From Streptomyces aureus (lineage in GTDB: Bacteria > Actinomycetota > Actinomycetes > Streptomycetales > Streptomycetaceae): a DNA stretch of 64,000 bases. The stretch is from assembly GCF_000725495.1 (NCBI RefSeq), contig NZ_JNZD01000013.1, positions 562,463 through 626,462 on the forward strand, in the 5' to 3' direction. Shown piece after piece: positions 7,103 through 14,582 of this stretch. A model generated the notes under the pieces. That model made no database searches and was not told the DNA's origin. It worked only from the letters and a program-made list of their open reading frames with translations. How positions within the stretch are numbered: the first letter of the stretch is position 1; each line of letters opens with the position of its first letter. A program made the position numbers and the translations under genes.

Positions 7103-8979
7103 CGGGGCTCTCCTGGGCTGTGCCACTGCTGGGTGTCGTCGGTGGGCTGTGCGAGGGGGACACGGGGTTCGAACAGACCGCGGGTCATGGGCTGTTCACC
7201 GGTCCCGGGTGACTGCGGACGGGTGCCGGAGGTGTCCCGGGGCAGCTCCGGCCAGGGCTCGCGGCCGGGTTCGGGCCGCTGCGCCTGCTCCGGCCGGCCG
7301 CTGTCGTGCGGCTGCTCGGGAACGCGGCCCGGATACGGCTGCTCGGGAACGCGGCCCGGGTACGGCTGCTCGGGAGCGGCGCTCTGGTACTGCCGCTGCT
7401 CCGGTCCGCCGTTCCCGTAGGGCTGCTCGGGCCGGTGCGGCTGCTGCTCCGCGTGCTGCTGCGGCCGGCCGCCGCGCGGCTGGAGGTCCTGCCGGGGCTG
7501 CTCGGGGCGCAGCCGCCGCGGGCGGTCCTGCTGCGGGTAGGGGTCCTCGGCCGTGCGCTGCACCGGGACCTCGGGCCGGGGCGTGTACCGCGTCTCGTAC
7601 GCCTCCGAGTAGCCCTGGTAGGGGTCGATCCGCGGGGCGTAGAGCTGGACGGTCTCGACGTGCTCGCGCACGGCCGGGACCTGACGGCGCCCGCGGGTGG
7701 CCGGGGCTCCGGCGTCGCGCGAGGCTCCGGTCGCCCGGGCGTCGTCCCGGCGGTCGTCCCCCCCGCCGGAGCCGCCGTCGGCCTCGTCGTCGGCGCTGTC
7801 GTCCGCGGGGAGTTCGGCGAGGTGCTCCAGGAGGTGCTCGCCCTGGCCGTGGATGTTGCCGATGGCGACCAGCGAGCTGTCCGTGCCGAGCTCGGCGAGC
7901 AGCAGCCCCATGAACTCCTCGGGGTCGCGCTTGTCGCCGCCGAGGTCGACGGCGCGGCCGCGGTACTCCGCGGGGATCGCGTCGATGGCGCTCTTGGCCG
8001 GGTGGCCGATCACGAAGACCTTGTCCGGGTCCAGCTCGGGGATGATCTCGCCCATCTGGCCGTTGCGCTCGACGCGGTCGGGACGGCAGTTGATGACCAC
8101 GTTGAGCGGGCGGTGGATGGCGCCGAGGTCGAGCAGCTGGTTGATGTTCATCAGCGTTGACTCGGGGTCGTTGGCCGCGAAGACGTTGGCGAAGCGGAGC
8201 CTCTTGCCGTCCTCGGTGACGTACCGCTCGACGGAGAGGACACCCGGGTCCGGCGGGGCGTCGTACATGCCCTGCAGGGCCGTCTGCCGCTCCACGCCGA
8301 GGAGCTCGGCGACCTTGAGCGCGATCGCCACGTTCTCCTTGAAGGTGAACCAGCTGAACCCGCGCAGCTCCTCGTCGCTGACGGTGTCGGGGTCGGCGTA
8401 GATCAGCTCGCAGTCACGGGAGTCGGCCTCCTCCTGGAGGATGTGGAACCGGTCCTTCTCCGCGGTGACGCAGATGCCGCCCTCCGGCATGGAGCGCGAG
8501 AGCGAGCGGGCCACGTCGTCGAGGGTGGGGCCCATCTCGGCGAGGTGGTCCTCACGGACGTTGCACAGGACGCCGATCGTGGAGCGGATCAGCTTGGACT
8601 GGTTGATCTCCTGGAGGGCCGGCATGACGGCCATGCACTCCATGACCAGGGCGTGCGGGTTGTACGCGGCCGCGCGCCGGACGATCCCGATCTGCTCGAC
8701 GACGTTGGCGATGCCGAACTTGCGGTAGACCGGCTCCTCGGTCGCGTCGGGGTGGATGAACCGGGCCGCCGTACCGGTGGTCTTGGCGACCGTGGTCAGT
8801 CCGCCGCCGCGCAGCGCGCCGGCGCACAACCGGGTGATGGACGACTTGCCGCGGATGCCGTTGACCAGCACCCGGGTGGGGATGTTGTCCAGGTTGGTGA
8901 AGTGCCGACGCTGTTCGACGATGCCCGCCACCAGCAGGATCGCGCAGCCCGCCATCAGGACGGTGTAGAGGAAGAGCAC
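7099..8979 (-). CDS. pgsB: PgsB/CapB-like poly-gamma-glutamate ligase with long Pro/Gln-rich C-terminal tail
   Basis: PgsB is a Mur-ligase-like amide ligase that uses ATP to polymerise glutamate through the gamma-carboxyl. Total 626 aa. An N-terminal helix (residues 1-20) is followed by the P-loop VLVNGIRGKSSITRL (K45), LVMECMAVMPALQEINQSK (112-129) and NVREDHLAEMGPT (140-152), all typical. The core ends near residue 390, the length of the whole Bacillus protein. The remaining 235 aa are acidic, then Pro/Gln/Arg-rich, with tandem EQPYPGRVP units. GTG at 8979 is the start; it lies 6 nt after the upstream HAMP-protein stop, with AGGA about 12 nt upstream. The tail is unusual and may dock partners. 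Confidence 0.88.
   Translation of the reverse strand: MLFLYTVLMAGCAILLVAGIVEQRRHFTNLDNIPTRVLVNGIRGKSSITRLCAGALRGGGLTTVAKTTGTAARFIHPDATEEPVYRKFGIANVVEQIGIVRRAAAYNPHALVMECMAVMPALQEINQSKLIRSTIGVLCNVREDHLAEMGPTLDDVARSLSRSMPEGGICVTAEKDRFHILQEEADSRDCELIYADPDTVSDEELRGFSWFTFKENVAIALKVAELLGVERQTALQGMYDAPPDPGVLSVERYVTEDGKRLRFANVFAANDPESTLMNINQLLDLGAIHRPLNVVINCRPDRVERNGQMGEIIPELDPDKVFVIGHPAKSAIDAIPAEYRGRAVDLGGDKRDPEEFMGLLLAELGTDSSLVAIGNIHGQGEHLLEHLAELPADDSADDEADGGSGGGDDRRDDARATGASRDAGAPATRGRRQVPAVREHVETVQLYAPRIDPYQGYSEAYETRYTPRPEVPVQRTAEDPYPQQDRPRRLRPEQPRQDLQPRGGRPQQHAEQQPHRPEQPYGNGGPEQRQYQSAAPEQPYPGRVPEQPYPGRVPEQPHDSGRPEQAQRPEPGREPWPELPRDTSGTRPQSPGTGEQPMTRGLFEPRVPLAQPTDDTQQWHSPGEPR
7307..7380 (-). repeat. 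27-nt in-frame tandem repeat in the pgsB tail
   Basis: Units begin at 7307, 7334 and 7361 (+ strand, TGCGGCTGCTCGGGAACG or TACGGCTGCTCGGGAACG) with a period of 27 nt; the third is shortened and diverged. In the protein this gives EQPYPGRVP repeats. Being a multiple of three, copy-number change would keep the frame. Confidence 0.85.
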
Positions 8980-8985
8980 GGCCGA

Positions 8986-11298
8986 TCAGTTCCTAACGTG
9001 CTGCTGGTGAGCGCTGTCCGGTGCGCCGCGGCGCCCGGACGGCTGCTGTCTGCGCTGTCCCTGGAGCTGCTGGCGCACGAGTTCCAGGGAGCGGGTGACC
9101 GCGCCGACCTCGTCGTGGTTGCGCGGGAACAGGACGGTCTTGCGGTCTCCGGCGGCCAGCGCCTCGGCCTGGCCGGCCAGGACGCGCAGCGGCCGGGCCA
9201 CGACGATGTGCATCCAGCCGAGGCAGGCCGCGGCCGCGGCCGCGCCGAGCAGTCCGGCGAGCACCGTGCGGTGCTGGACGTCGTACTCGGGGATCTCCAG
9301 CCGGTCCGCGGGCTGCCAGCTGACGACGGTCCAGCCGAGCTGCTTGGCCGGTCCGCCGCCCACGAACGGGGCCGCGGCGGCGATCTGCACGCCGTCCTCG
9401 CGGTAGAGGACACCGGCGGCGTGCGCGGACTTGCCGACCTTCTGGCCGGAGGCGAGGACCAGGTCCTTCAGGCGGTCGCTGGGCAGCGACTGGAAGGCGA
9501 GGTAGCCGGTGTTGCCCGCGATGATCTGCCCCTTGTCGTCGACGAGGCGGACGACGCCGAGGCCGGGACGCTTGAGCACCGAGTTGAGGAAGTCGATCCG
9601 GAACTCGCCCACCAGGGCGGATCCGTCACGTCCGGGGATCTCGGCGGTGCCGACGACGAGCGGCTTCTTGCCTCCCTGGCCGAGGAGCTGGATGGGGTCG
9701 GCGGTGGCCGGCTTGGGCCGGGCCTCCTTGGGCTCGTCCCCGACCTTGGCCACGACGTCCCCGGAGGCGTCGACGACGTAGAGCGCCTGGTACCGCAGGT
9801 GCTGGTTGAGGGTGCGGTCCAGCACCTTCGTCATGTCCTCGGGGCTGGTGCGGTCGCCGATGAGCGTGGCCACGGACTGGAGGTCGGCCTCGCCCTCGTT
9901 GAGCGCGCGGCGCACCCGGTCGGTGAGCGTGTCGGTGCGCTCGCGCTGGTCGTTCACCAGCTGCTGCGGCACGACCACGGTTCCGTCGGCCCGGTTGAGG
10001 ATGAGCAGCAGCGGGGCCGACCAGGCGAGCAGCAGGACCGCGCAGACGGAGAGGAGCCCGCGGGTGCCGATGCGGCGCAGGCCGCGCGGCCGGGCGGGGC
10101 TGTCGTCCGGCTCCGCCGGTTCGCCGAGCAGCTGGCCGCGCAGTCGCTCCAGGGCCGTGCCGATGCGGCGGGCCTCGCCGTAGCCGGGGACGTTCACGGG
10201 GCGGGTCAGGTCGCCGCGGGTGAGGCGGCGCGACTCCAGGAAGAGCCGGATGAGCGGCCGCTGCACGGTGCCGAGCAGGACGGCGACGGCGATGCCGCCG
10301 ATGAGCAGGAGGGCACCGGCCGCGAGGAGCCCGAACACGGGCGAGGTGGAGTGGGTGGGGTCCTCGGCGACCTTGACCATGGCGACGACGGTGAGGCCGA
10401 GGGCGGTCGCGGTGGTGGTCTCGCCGGGCTCGGTCGCGGTGAGGGTGGCGTATCCGCCGACGGACCGGTCGCTGAGCCAGGTGCCGCCGAGCAGGCTGCC
10501 GCTCACGCCCAGGTAGCCGCCGGAGCCGGGCTCCTTGGTGCTCTGGGGGTGGTTCCCGGCCTTGTCCGCCGCCGTCTTCGCGAAGGACTTGAGCTGCTTG
10601 GTGGAGGCGGCGACCTCCTTGCGCTGGAGGTCGGTGAGGACCTGCTCGGGCTCGGGGATGCCGTCGCTGCTCAGGATCGTCCCGGAGCGGTCGACCACCG
10701 CGATGGCGCGGAACTGGCCGAGGCTGATGCCGGGGAACTTGAGGCTGTTGGAGGCGACGAGGAGCAGCTGGGGCTTGCCGGGCCAGGACAGCAGCGCGAA
10801 GGACAGCAGGCGGACCTCGCCGTTCTCCAGGCGCACCATGCGCGGGGCGAGACCGTCCTCGTCGCCGAGCTTGGACCGGTTCAGGGAGGTCAGCGGGACG
10901 GTCTCGCCGCGGGCCGCGACGAGCTTGCCCGAGCGGATCTCGATGACCGCCGTCCCCATCCACTTCTGGTACGTGTTGCCCAGTTTGTCGAGCACGGCGT
11001 CACCGGAGACCGGGGCGCCGGCGCTGAACAGGGCGGCGGAGCGGTCGAGGTCGGTCACCGACTCGTCGATGGAGGCGCGCAGGGCGATCGCGCCGTCCTC
11101 CGCGAAGTGCTGCTGCGAGGTCTGGACGGCCTTGGGCAGGCTCGTGTCGCCCGCCGGGCCGAGCACGAGCGCCGTGACGGCCGCGAGGGAGAGGAGCAGC
11201 GCCGACAGGACCGCTATCGGCGGTCGTATGCCGCCAAGCAGCGACATATCTGCTCTGCGGCGAGCGCGGTGCTGCCGGGCCGGGGGCGATGACGCCAA
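8986..11298 (-). CDS. Duplicated sensor-like membrane protein with two HAMP domains and no output domain
   Basis: The protein has 770 aa and four predicted helices: near 28-46, 315-345, 415-440 and 695-715. Each pair brackets an extracytoplasmic region of about 250 aa, the first with IAVVDRSGTILSSDG and the second with LYVVDASGDVVAKVG and VRLVDDKGQIIAGNTG, which look Cache-like. A HAMP-like segment follows each pair (RPLIRLFLESRRLTRGDLTRP; RPLRVLAGQAEALAAGDRKT). No kinase, cyclase or methyl-accepting domain follows, so it is not an ordinary receptor. TTG at 11298 is the start, with GAGAGGA 9 nt upstream; M18 is the alternative. The gene directly precedes pgsB, so it may sense the surface or scaffold the synthase. 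Function is inferred only from position. Confidence 0.8.
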   Translation of the reverse strand: MASSPPARQHRARRRADMSLLGGIRPPIAVLSALLLSLAAVTALVLGPAGDTSLPKAVQTSQQHFAEDGAIALRASIDESVTDLDRSAALFSAGAPVSGDAVLDKLGNTYQKWMGTAVIEIRSGKLVAARGETVPLTSLNRSKLGDEDGLAPRMVRLENGEVRLLSFALLSWPGKPQLLLVASNSLKFPGISLGQFRAIAVVDRSGTILSSDGIPEPEQVLTDLQRKEVAASTKQLKSFAKTAADKAGNHPQSTKEPGSGGYLGVSGSLLGGTWLSDRSVGGYATLTATEPGETTTATALGLTVVAMVKVAEDPTHSTSPVFGLLAAGALLLIGGIAVAVLLGTVQRPLIRLFLESRRLTRGDLTRPVNVPGYGEARRIGTALERLRGQLLGEPAEPDDSPARPRGLRRIGTRGLLSVCAVLLLAWSAPLLLILNRADGTVVVPQQLVNDQRERTDTLTDRVRRALNEGEADLQSVATLIGDRTSPEDMTKVLDRTLNQHLRYQALYVVDASGDVVAKVGDEPKEARPKPATADPIQLLGQGGKKPLVVGTAEIPGRDGSALVGEFRIDFLNSVLKRPGLGVVRLVDDKGQIIAGNTGYLAFQSLPSDRLKDLVLASGQKVGKSAHAAGVLYREDGVQIAAAAPFVGGGPAKQLGWTVVSWQPADRLEIPEYDVQHRTVLAGLLGAAAAAACLGWMHIVVARPLRVLAGQAEALAAGDRKTVLFPRNHDEVGAVTRSLELVRQQLQGQRRQQPSGRRGAPDSAHQQHVRN

Positions 11299-11665
11299 CG
11301 GACTGGTCCTCTCAAGCGGTTGTACGGGCGGAACGAGCGTGGGTCGGTCCGCTCGCGGATGGGGCTCGGATGCGGCTGCGACACGGGTCCACGGATGGGG
11401 AACCTGAGTCTCTGCGCGTGTCAGACCGTCGAAGAAGGTAAGAAGTTGTGCAGAGTCAGAGTGATCTGAGCAACACGGAAATACGGATGGGCATTTTCAT
11501 TCAGTTCTGTCGGGTTCCGGCCACGTTCGCCCCCGTTTCGGCCTCGTCGGCCCGGAGCACCCGCCGGGCCTCGCGGACCGGGGGCGGCCCCCGGCCCGAG
11601 GGCCGGAACGAGGTCCGGCGCCCGGCCCGGGGCGGGCCGGGCGCCGGTGGCGGCGCGGGGCGGCC
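11299..11665. other. Intergenic region upstream of the pgs operon
   Basis: This 367-nt gap lies between capA and the HAMP gene, both on the minus strand. It carries the capA terminator hairpin at 11615-11647. Nearer the HAMP gene a relatively AT-rich stretch (about 11440-11520) probably contains the pgs promoter, but I cannot fix its hexamers. I see no coding frame. Confidence 0.6.
11615..11647 (-). terminator. Terminator hairpin after capA
   Basis: A perfect 15-bp GC stem (11615-11629 with 11633-11647) and a 3-nt GGG loop start 18 nt past the capA stop. This implies capA is transcribed at least partly separately from pgsBC. Confidence 0.85.
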
Positions 11666-12889
11666 TCAGCCCGGCATCTCCGTCAGGGGCTTCAGCCCGT
11701 CCTTCTCGGCGCCGCGGTTGAGCATCGTGCCCTCGGTCCGCTCGAAGGCCAGCCGGAGCCGGGACCGCTCCAGGTCGCTCAGGTCGTCCCGCTTGAGCTC
11801 GGCCGCCACGTCCACCAGCCGGTAGTCCTTGACCTGGCCCTTCGCCGGCTCGACCGGGGTGCCGTCGGCGCCGACCTCGGCGTCCGGCGGGATCTCCACG
11901 AGGGTCGGCTCGTAGCGGGGCTCGACCTCCCACTTGCCGCCGCGCTCGGTGAACTGGAACCAGCCGATCACGCCCTCCTCGGTGAGCCCGGTCGGCACGT
12001 CGTGCCGCGCGACCTGGTTGCCGAGGCCGTACGCGATCCAGGTTCCGTCGACCTTCTCCATCGGCTGCACGACGTGCGCGTGGTGCCCGATGATCAGGTC
12101 GATTCCGGTGTTCCGGGCGAGCTGCCGGGCGAACTTCAGCTGCGGGGTCGAGGGGTTGGGGTGGTGCTCACGGCCCCAGTGGATGGAGAGGATGACGACC
12201 TCGGCGCCGGCCGAGCGGGCCCGCTTCTCGGCCGCCTTGATCCGGCCCAGGTCGTTCTGGTTGACCAGCCACGGCTTGTCCTTGGGCAGCTCGTGGGCGT
12301 TGAAACCGAAGGCGAAGGAGATCTGCGCGACCTTGACGCCCTTGACGTCCATGATCAGCGGAGTGAGGGAGTCCTTCTTCGTGCGGAAGGATCCGGTGTG
12401 CTTGAGGCCCGCCGCGTCCAGCGTGTCCAGGGTGCGCTTGACGCCCGCGTACCCGTGGTCGATCGAGTGGTTGGAGGCGGTCGAGCAGGTGTCGTAGCCG
12501 ACGTCCTTGATGGTCGTGGCTATCTGCGGCGGTATGAGGAAGTTGGGATAGCTCTCGAAGGGGCCCTTCGGGGTGCCGATCACCGGCTCCATGTGACAGA
12601 TCGCCAGGTCCGCCTTGCTGATCACCGGCTTGATCCCGGCCATGAGCGGACCGAAGTCCAGCCCGGCGACACCGCGGCCGGTCTCCTTGGCGTCCGCCGT
12701 CGCCTGCTCGATCAGCTGCGGGTGGATCAGGATGTCGCCGGCCGCCGCCACGGTGAACGAGCGCCCGTCACCCTTTGACGCCGAGCCCGAGTCACCGCCC
12801 CCGACGAGCCCGCATCCCGCCAGCGCGGCGACGAGGACTAGGGGGACCGAAAGGGTGGGCAGGATGCGGCGGCTACGACGTCTGGTCAC
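11666..12889 (-). CDS. capA: CapA/PgsA family lipoprotein (poly-gamma-glutamate system)
   Basis: CapA proteins are extracytoplasmic metallophosphatase-fold proteins required for poly-gamma-glutamate export or anchoring. The mature part opens with FTVAAAGDILIHPQLIEQA, followed by LAICHMEPVIGTP, CSTASNHSIDHGYAGVKRTL and VVILSIHWGREHHPNPS, then DLIIGHHAHVVQPMEKVDG. These are the typical PGA_cap Asp/Asn/His metal-site motifs. The GTG start at 12889 gives MTRRRSRRILPTLSVPLVLV followed by AALAGC, an ideal lipoprotein signal with the lipobox Cys near 26. No ribosome site precedes it, so a leaderless message is plausible. The frame stays open upstream, but extension would overlap the divergent gene only 20 nt away. 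The gene is followed by a strong hairpin. Confidence 0.9.
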   Translation of the reverse strand: MTRRRSRRILPTLSVPLVLVAALAGCGLVGGGDSGSASKGDGRSFTVAAAGDILIHPQLIEQATADAKETGRGVAGLDFGPLMAGIKPVISKADLAICHMEPVIGTPKGPFESYPNFLIPPQIATTIKDVGYDTCSTASNHSIDHGYAGVKRTLDTLDAAGLKHTGSFRTKKDSLTPLIMDVKGVKVAQISFAFGFNAHELPKDKPWLVNQNDLGRIKAAEKRARSAGAEVVILSIHWGREHHPNPSTPQLKFARQLARNTGIDLIIGHHAHVVQPMEKVDGTWIAYGLGNQVARHDVPTGLTEEGVIGWFQFTERGGKWEVEPRYEPTLVEIPPDAEVGADGTPVEPAKGQVKDYRLVDVAAELKRDDLSDLERSRLRLAFERTEGTMLNRGAEKDGLKPLTEMPG

Positions 12890-12909
12890 CGAGATATCTT
12901 GATACAACC
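12890..12909. promoter_or_regulatory. 20-nt gap between divergent starts, probable overlapping leaderless promoters
   Basis: The capA GTG (12889) and the divergent ATG (12910) are only 20 nt apart. TATCTT at 12895-12900 fits a -10 hexamer placed 9 nt before the ATG, as in leaderless transcription. CAAGAT on the other strand lies 6 nt before the capA GTG. The gap includes the palindrome AGATATCT. Neither gene has a clear ribosome binding site. Confidence 0.5.
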
Positions 12910-13887
12910 ATGAGGGCAAACGGCTCCAGAACGATAACGATCGCAACACTTCTCTTGATTCTGACCGCGCTCGCCGGATGGGGGGCGGTCTCCATGCACC
13001 GCTCGCACGACACCGGCCCCGACCCGTCCGCGGACCACCGCGCGGACGGTCCGCCGAGCGTGGACCTGGACCGCGCGGTCGCGGCCTACACCGAGCGCTT
13101 CTCTCCCGACGGCGCCTTCCGGCCCCCCTCGCGCACCGAGCGCCGGACCGTCGCCGACGGGGTGACGCTGCTCCTCGACCACCACCGCGAACAGGCGGAA
13201 CAGCGCCTCGCCGGGGTCGACTTCGCCGTGCGCACCCTCGTCGACAGCACCACCGGCCGCAGATTCGCAGAGGTGTACGACCGGGTCGACCAAGGCCCCG
13301 CGCCCCGTGGCTGGGGACGGGTCTTCCTCGACCTCGACCACCCCGTCCGATGGTCCGCACAGGTGCCCCATCCGGTGTCGGACGAGAAGTCGGAACTCCT
13401 CGGCGTACGGGTTCTCAGGGGCGCTCCCGGTGGCCTCCTGATCATTGCGGGAGCACATCGCGAATCCGGAGAGGGCAACTCCGCGGATGTGGCGCACCGC
13501 CGGGACACCGTCTTCGACGCCATCTGCGCCGAACTCGTCGAGCGCCGGCTGCCCGGCATCCAGCTGCACGGCTTCGCGCACAAGTCCGCTCCGCGCTACG
13601 ACGTGATCGCCTCGTCCGGGGCCGGTTCGGCCGGCGAGGGGGCCGGACGCGCGCTCGCCGACGCCCTCCGCGAGCGGCACTTCGCCGTGTGCCGGGCCTG
13701 GGTCCGTTCCTGTCCGCTCGCCGGGCACGAGAACGTGCAGGGCCGGGCTGCGGCCGCCGCCGGGGTCCCCTTCCTGCACGTGGAGTTCGCACCGGGGCCG
13801 CGGACCGAGCCCTCGCAGACGGCCAGGGTGGCCGAGGCCGTCTCGGTCGTGACCCGGGACTGGGCGGCCCACGCTCCGGCAGGATGA
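12910..13887 (+). CDS. Secreted or membrane-anchored putative zinc-dependent hydrolase
   Basis: The protein has 325 aa, with an N-terminal signal or anchor (RTITIATLLLILTALAGWGAVSM, residues 7-29). I do not recognise a named family securely. The core has LLIIAGAHRESGEGNSADVAHR, then AICAELVERRLPGIQLHGFAHK and FLHVEF near the end. A His and Glu followed by a later QLHGF resemble metal-site layouts of N-formylglutamate amidohydrolase or poly-gamma-glutamate hydrolase (PghP-like) enzymes. It is divergent from capA by 20 nt, which supports a polymer-hydrolase role, but this is inference. The ATG at 12910 starts the signal peptide; the longer frame from 12775 would overlap capA and lacks a site. 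The NYN-domain gene follows 4 nt after the stop. Confidence 0.75.
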   Translation: MRANGSRTITIATLLLILTALAGWGAVSMHRSHDTGPDPSADHRADGPPSVDLDRAVAAYTERFSPDGAFRPPSRTERRTVADGVTLLLDHHREQAEQRLAGVDFAVRTLVDSTTGRRFAEVYDRVDQGPAPRGWGRVFLDLDHPVRWSAQVPHPVSDEKSELLGVRVLRGAPGGLLIIAGAHRESGEGNSADVAHRRDTVFDAICAELVERRLPGIQLHGFAHKSAPRYDVIASSGAGSAGEGAGRALADALRERHFAVCRAWVRSCPLAGHENVQGRAAAAAGVPFLHVEFAPGPRTEPSQTARVAEAVSVVTRDWAAHAPAG

Positions 13888-13891
13888 ACGC

Positions 13892-14338
13892 ATGACGGAC
13901 CGGCAGGACGGCACGGACGGGCAGGACGACACGGATCCGCGCGACGCGGCCGCGCCGCCGGACGGGGTGACGCTGCTCGTCGTGGACGGCGCCAATGTGG
14001 TGGGGTCCGTCCCGGACGGCTGGTGGCGGGACCGCCGCGGGGCCGCCGAGCGGCTCAGGGACCGGCTGGCGGACCTCGCCGGGCCCGGTCTGCCCGGACG
14101 GCCCGGCCCGCTGGAGATCGTCCTGGTGGTCGAGGGCGCGGCGCGCGGCGTCGCCTCCGTTCCCGGGGTCCGGGTGGACGAGGCACCGGGCAGCGGCGAC
14201 GACCGCATGGTGGAACTGGTGGCGGAGGCCGGTGGCCGCCCCTGCCTCGTGGTCACGGCCGACCGCGAGCTGCGGCGGCGGGTCACCGGCCTGGGAGCCG
14301 AGGTCACGGGACCGCGCTCCGTACGCCCCCGTCCCTGA
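13892..14338 (+). CDS. NYN/PIN-like (YacP-type) nuclease-fold protein
   Basis: The protein has 148 aa. After a hydrophilic Asp-rich leader it shows TLLVVDGANVVGSVPDGWWR (an Asp-Gly-Ala-Asn motif), LEIVLVVEGAARG, and DRMVELVAEAGGRPCLVVTADRELRRRV. This is the acidic-residue pattern of NYN/PIN-fold RNases. Similar Streptomyces proteins are often labelled NTP pyrophosphohydrolase, which I think less likely. It starts 4 nt after the putative hydrolase gene, so the two are probably co-transcribed. The target RNA, if any, is unknown. Confidence 0.75.
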   Translation: MTDRQDGTDGQDDTDPRDAAAPPDGVTLLVVDGANVVGSVPDGWWRDRRGAAERLRDRLADLAGPGLPGRPGPLEIVLVVEGAARGVASVPGVRVDEAPGSGDDRMVELVAEAGGRPCLVVTADRELRRRVTGLGAEVTGPRSVRPRP

Positions 14339-14354
14339 CCACCTCCCCGGCCCT

Positions 14355-14530
14355 GACGCCGGAACGGACGCGACACGGTGCGAACGTGCCCAGCCCCCGA
14401 CGCCCGGACGGACGCGACCCGATACGAATCCCCCGCGCACCCGACGGCCGGCCGGACGCGACGCACTGCGGACGTGCCGCGCACCCGACGCCCGGACGGA
14501 TCCGACGAGCCACGGACACACCGCGGCCCC
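14355..14530. repeat. Four-copy 44-nt degenerate tandem repeat
   Basis: Units start at 14355, 14399, 14443 and 14487, exactly 44 nt apart, each beginning GACGCC(C)GG or GACGGCCGG and followed by a (G/C)GACGCGAC-like core. The period is not a multiple of three, and the array lies between two convergent genes, so it is non-coding. Confidence 0.85.
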
Positions 14531-14582
14531 GCGCCTCCCGGCCGATGCGGGGGACACGGGGCCGTGGGACGCCGCGGGCCGG

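Noticed and set aside
14355..14530. CRISPR-like array
   Set aside because: Units are contiguous and all parts vary alike; there are no conserved repeats separated by unique spacers and no cas genes.
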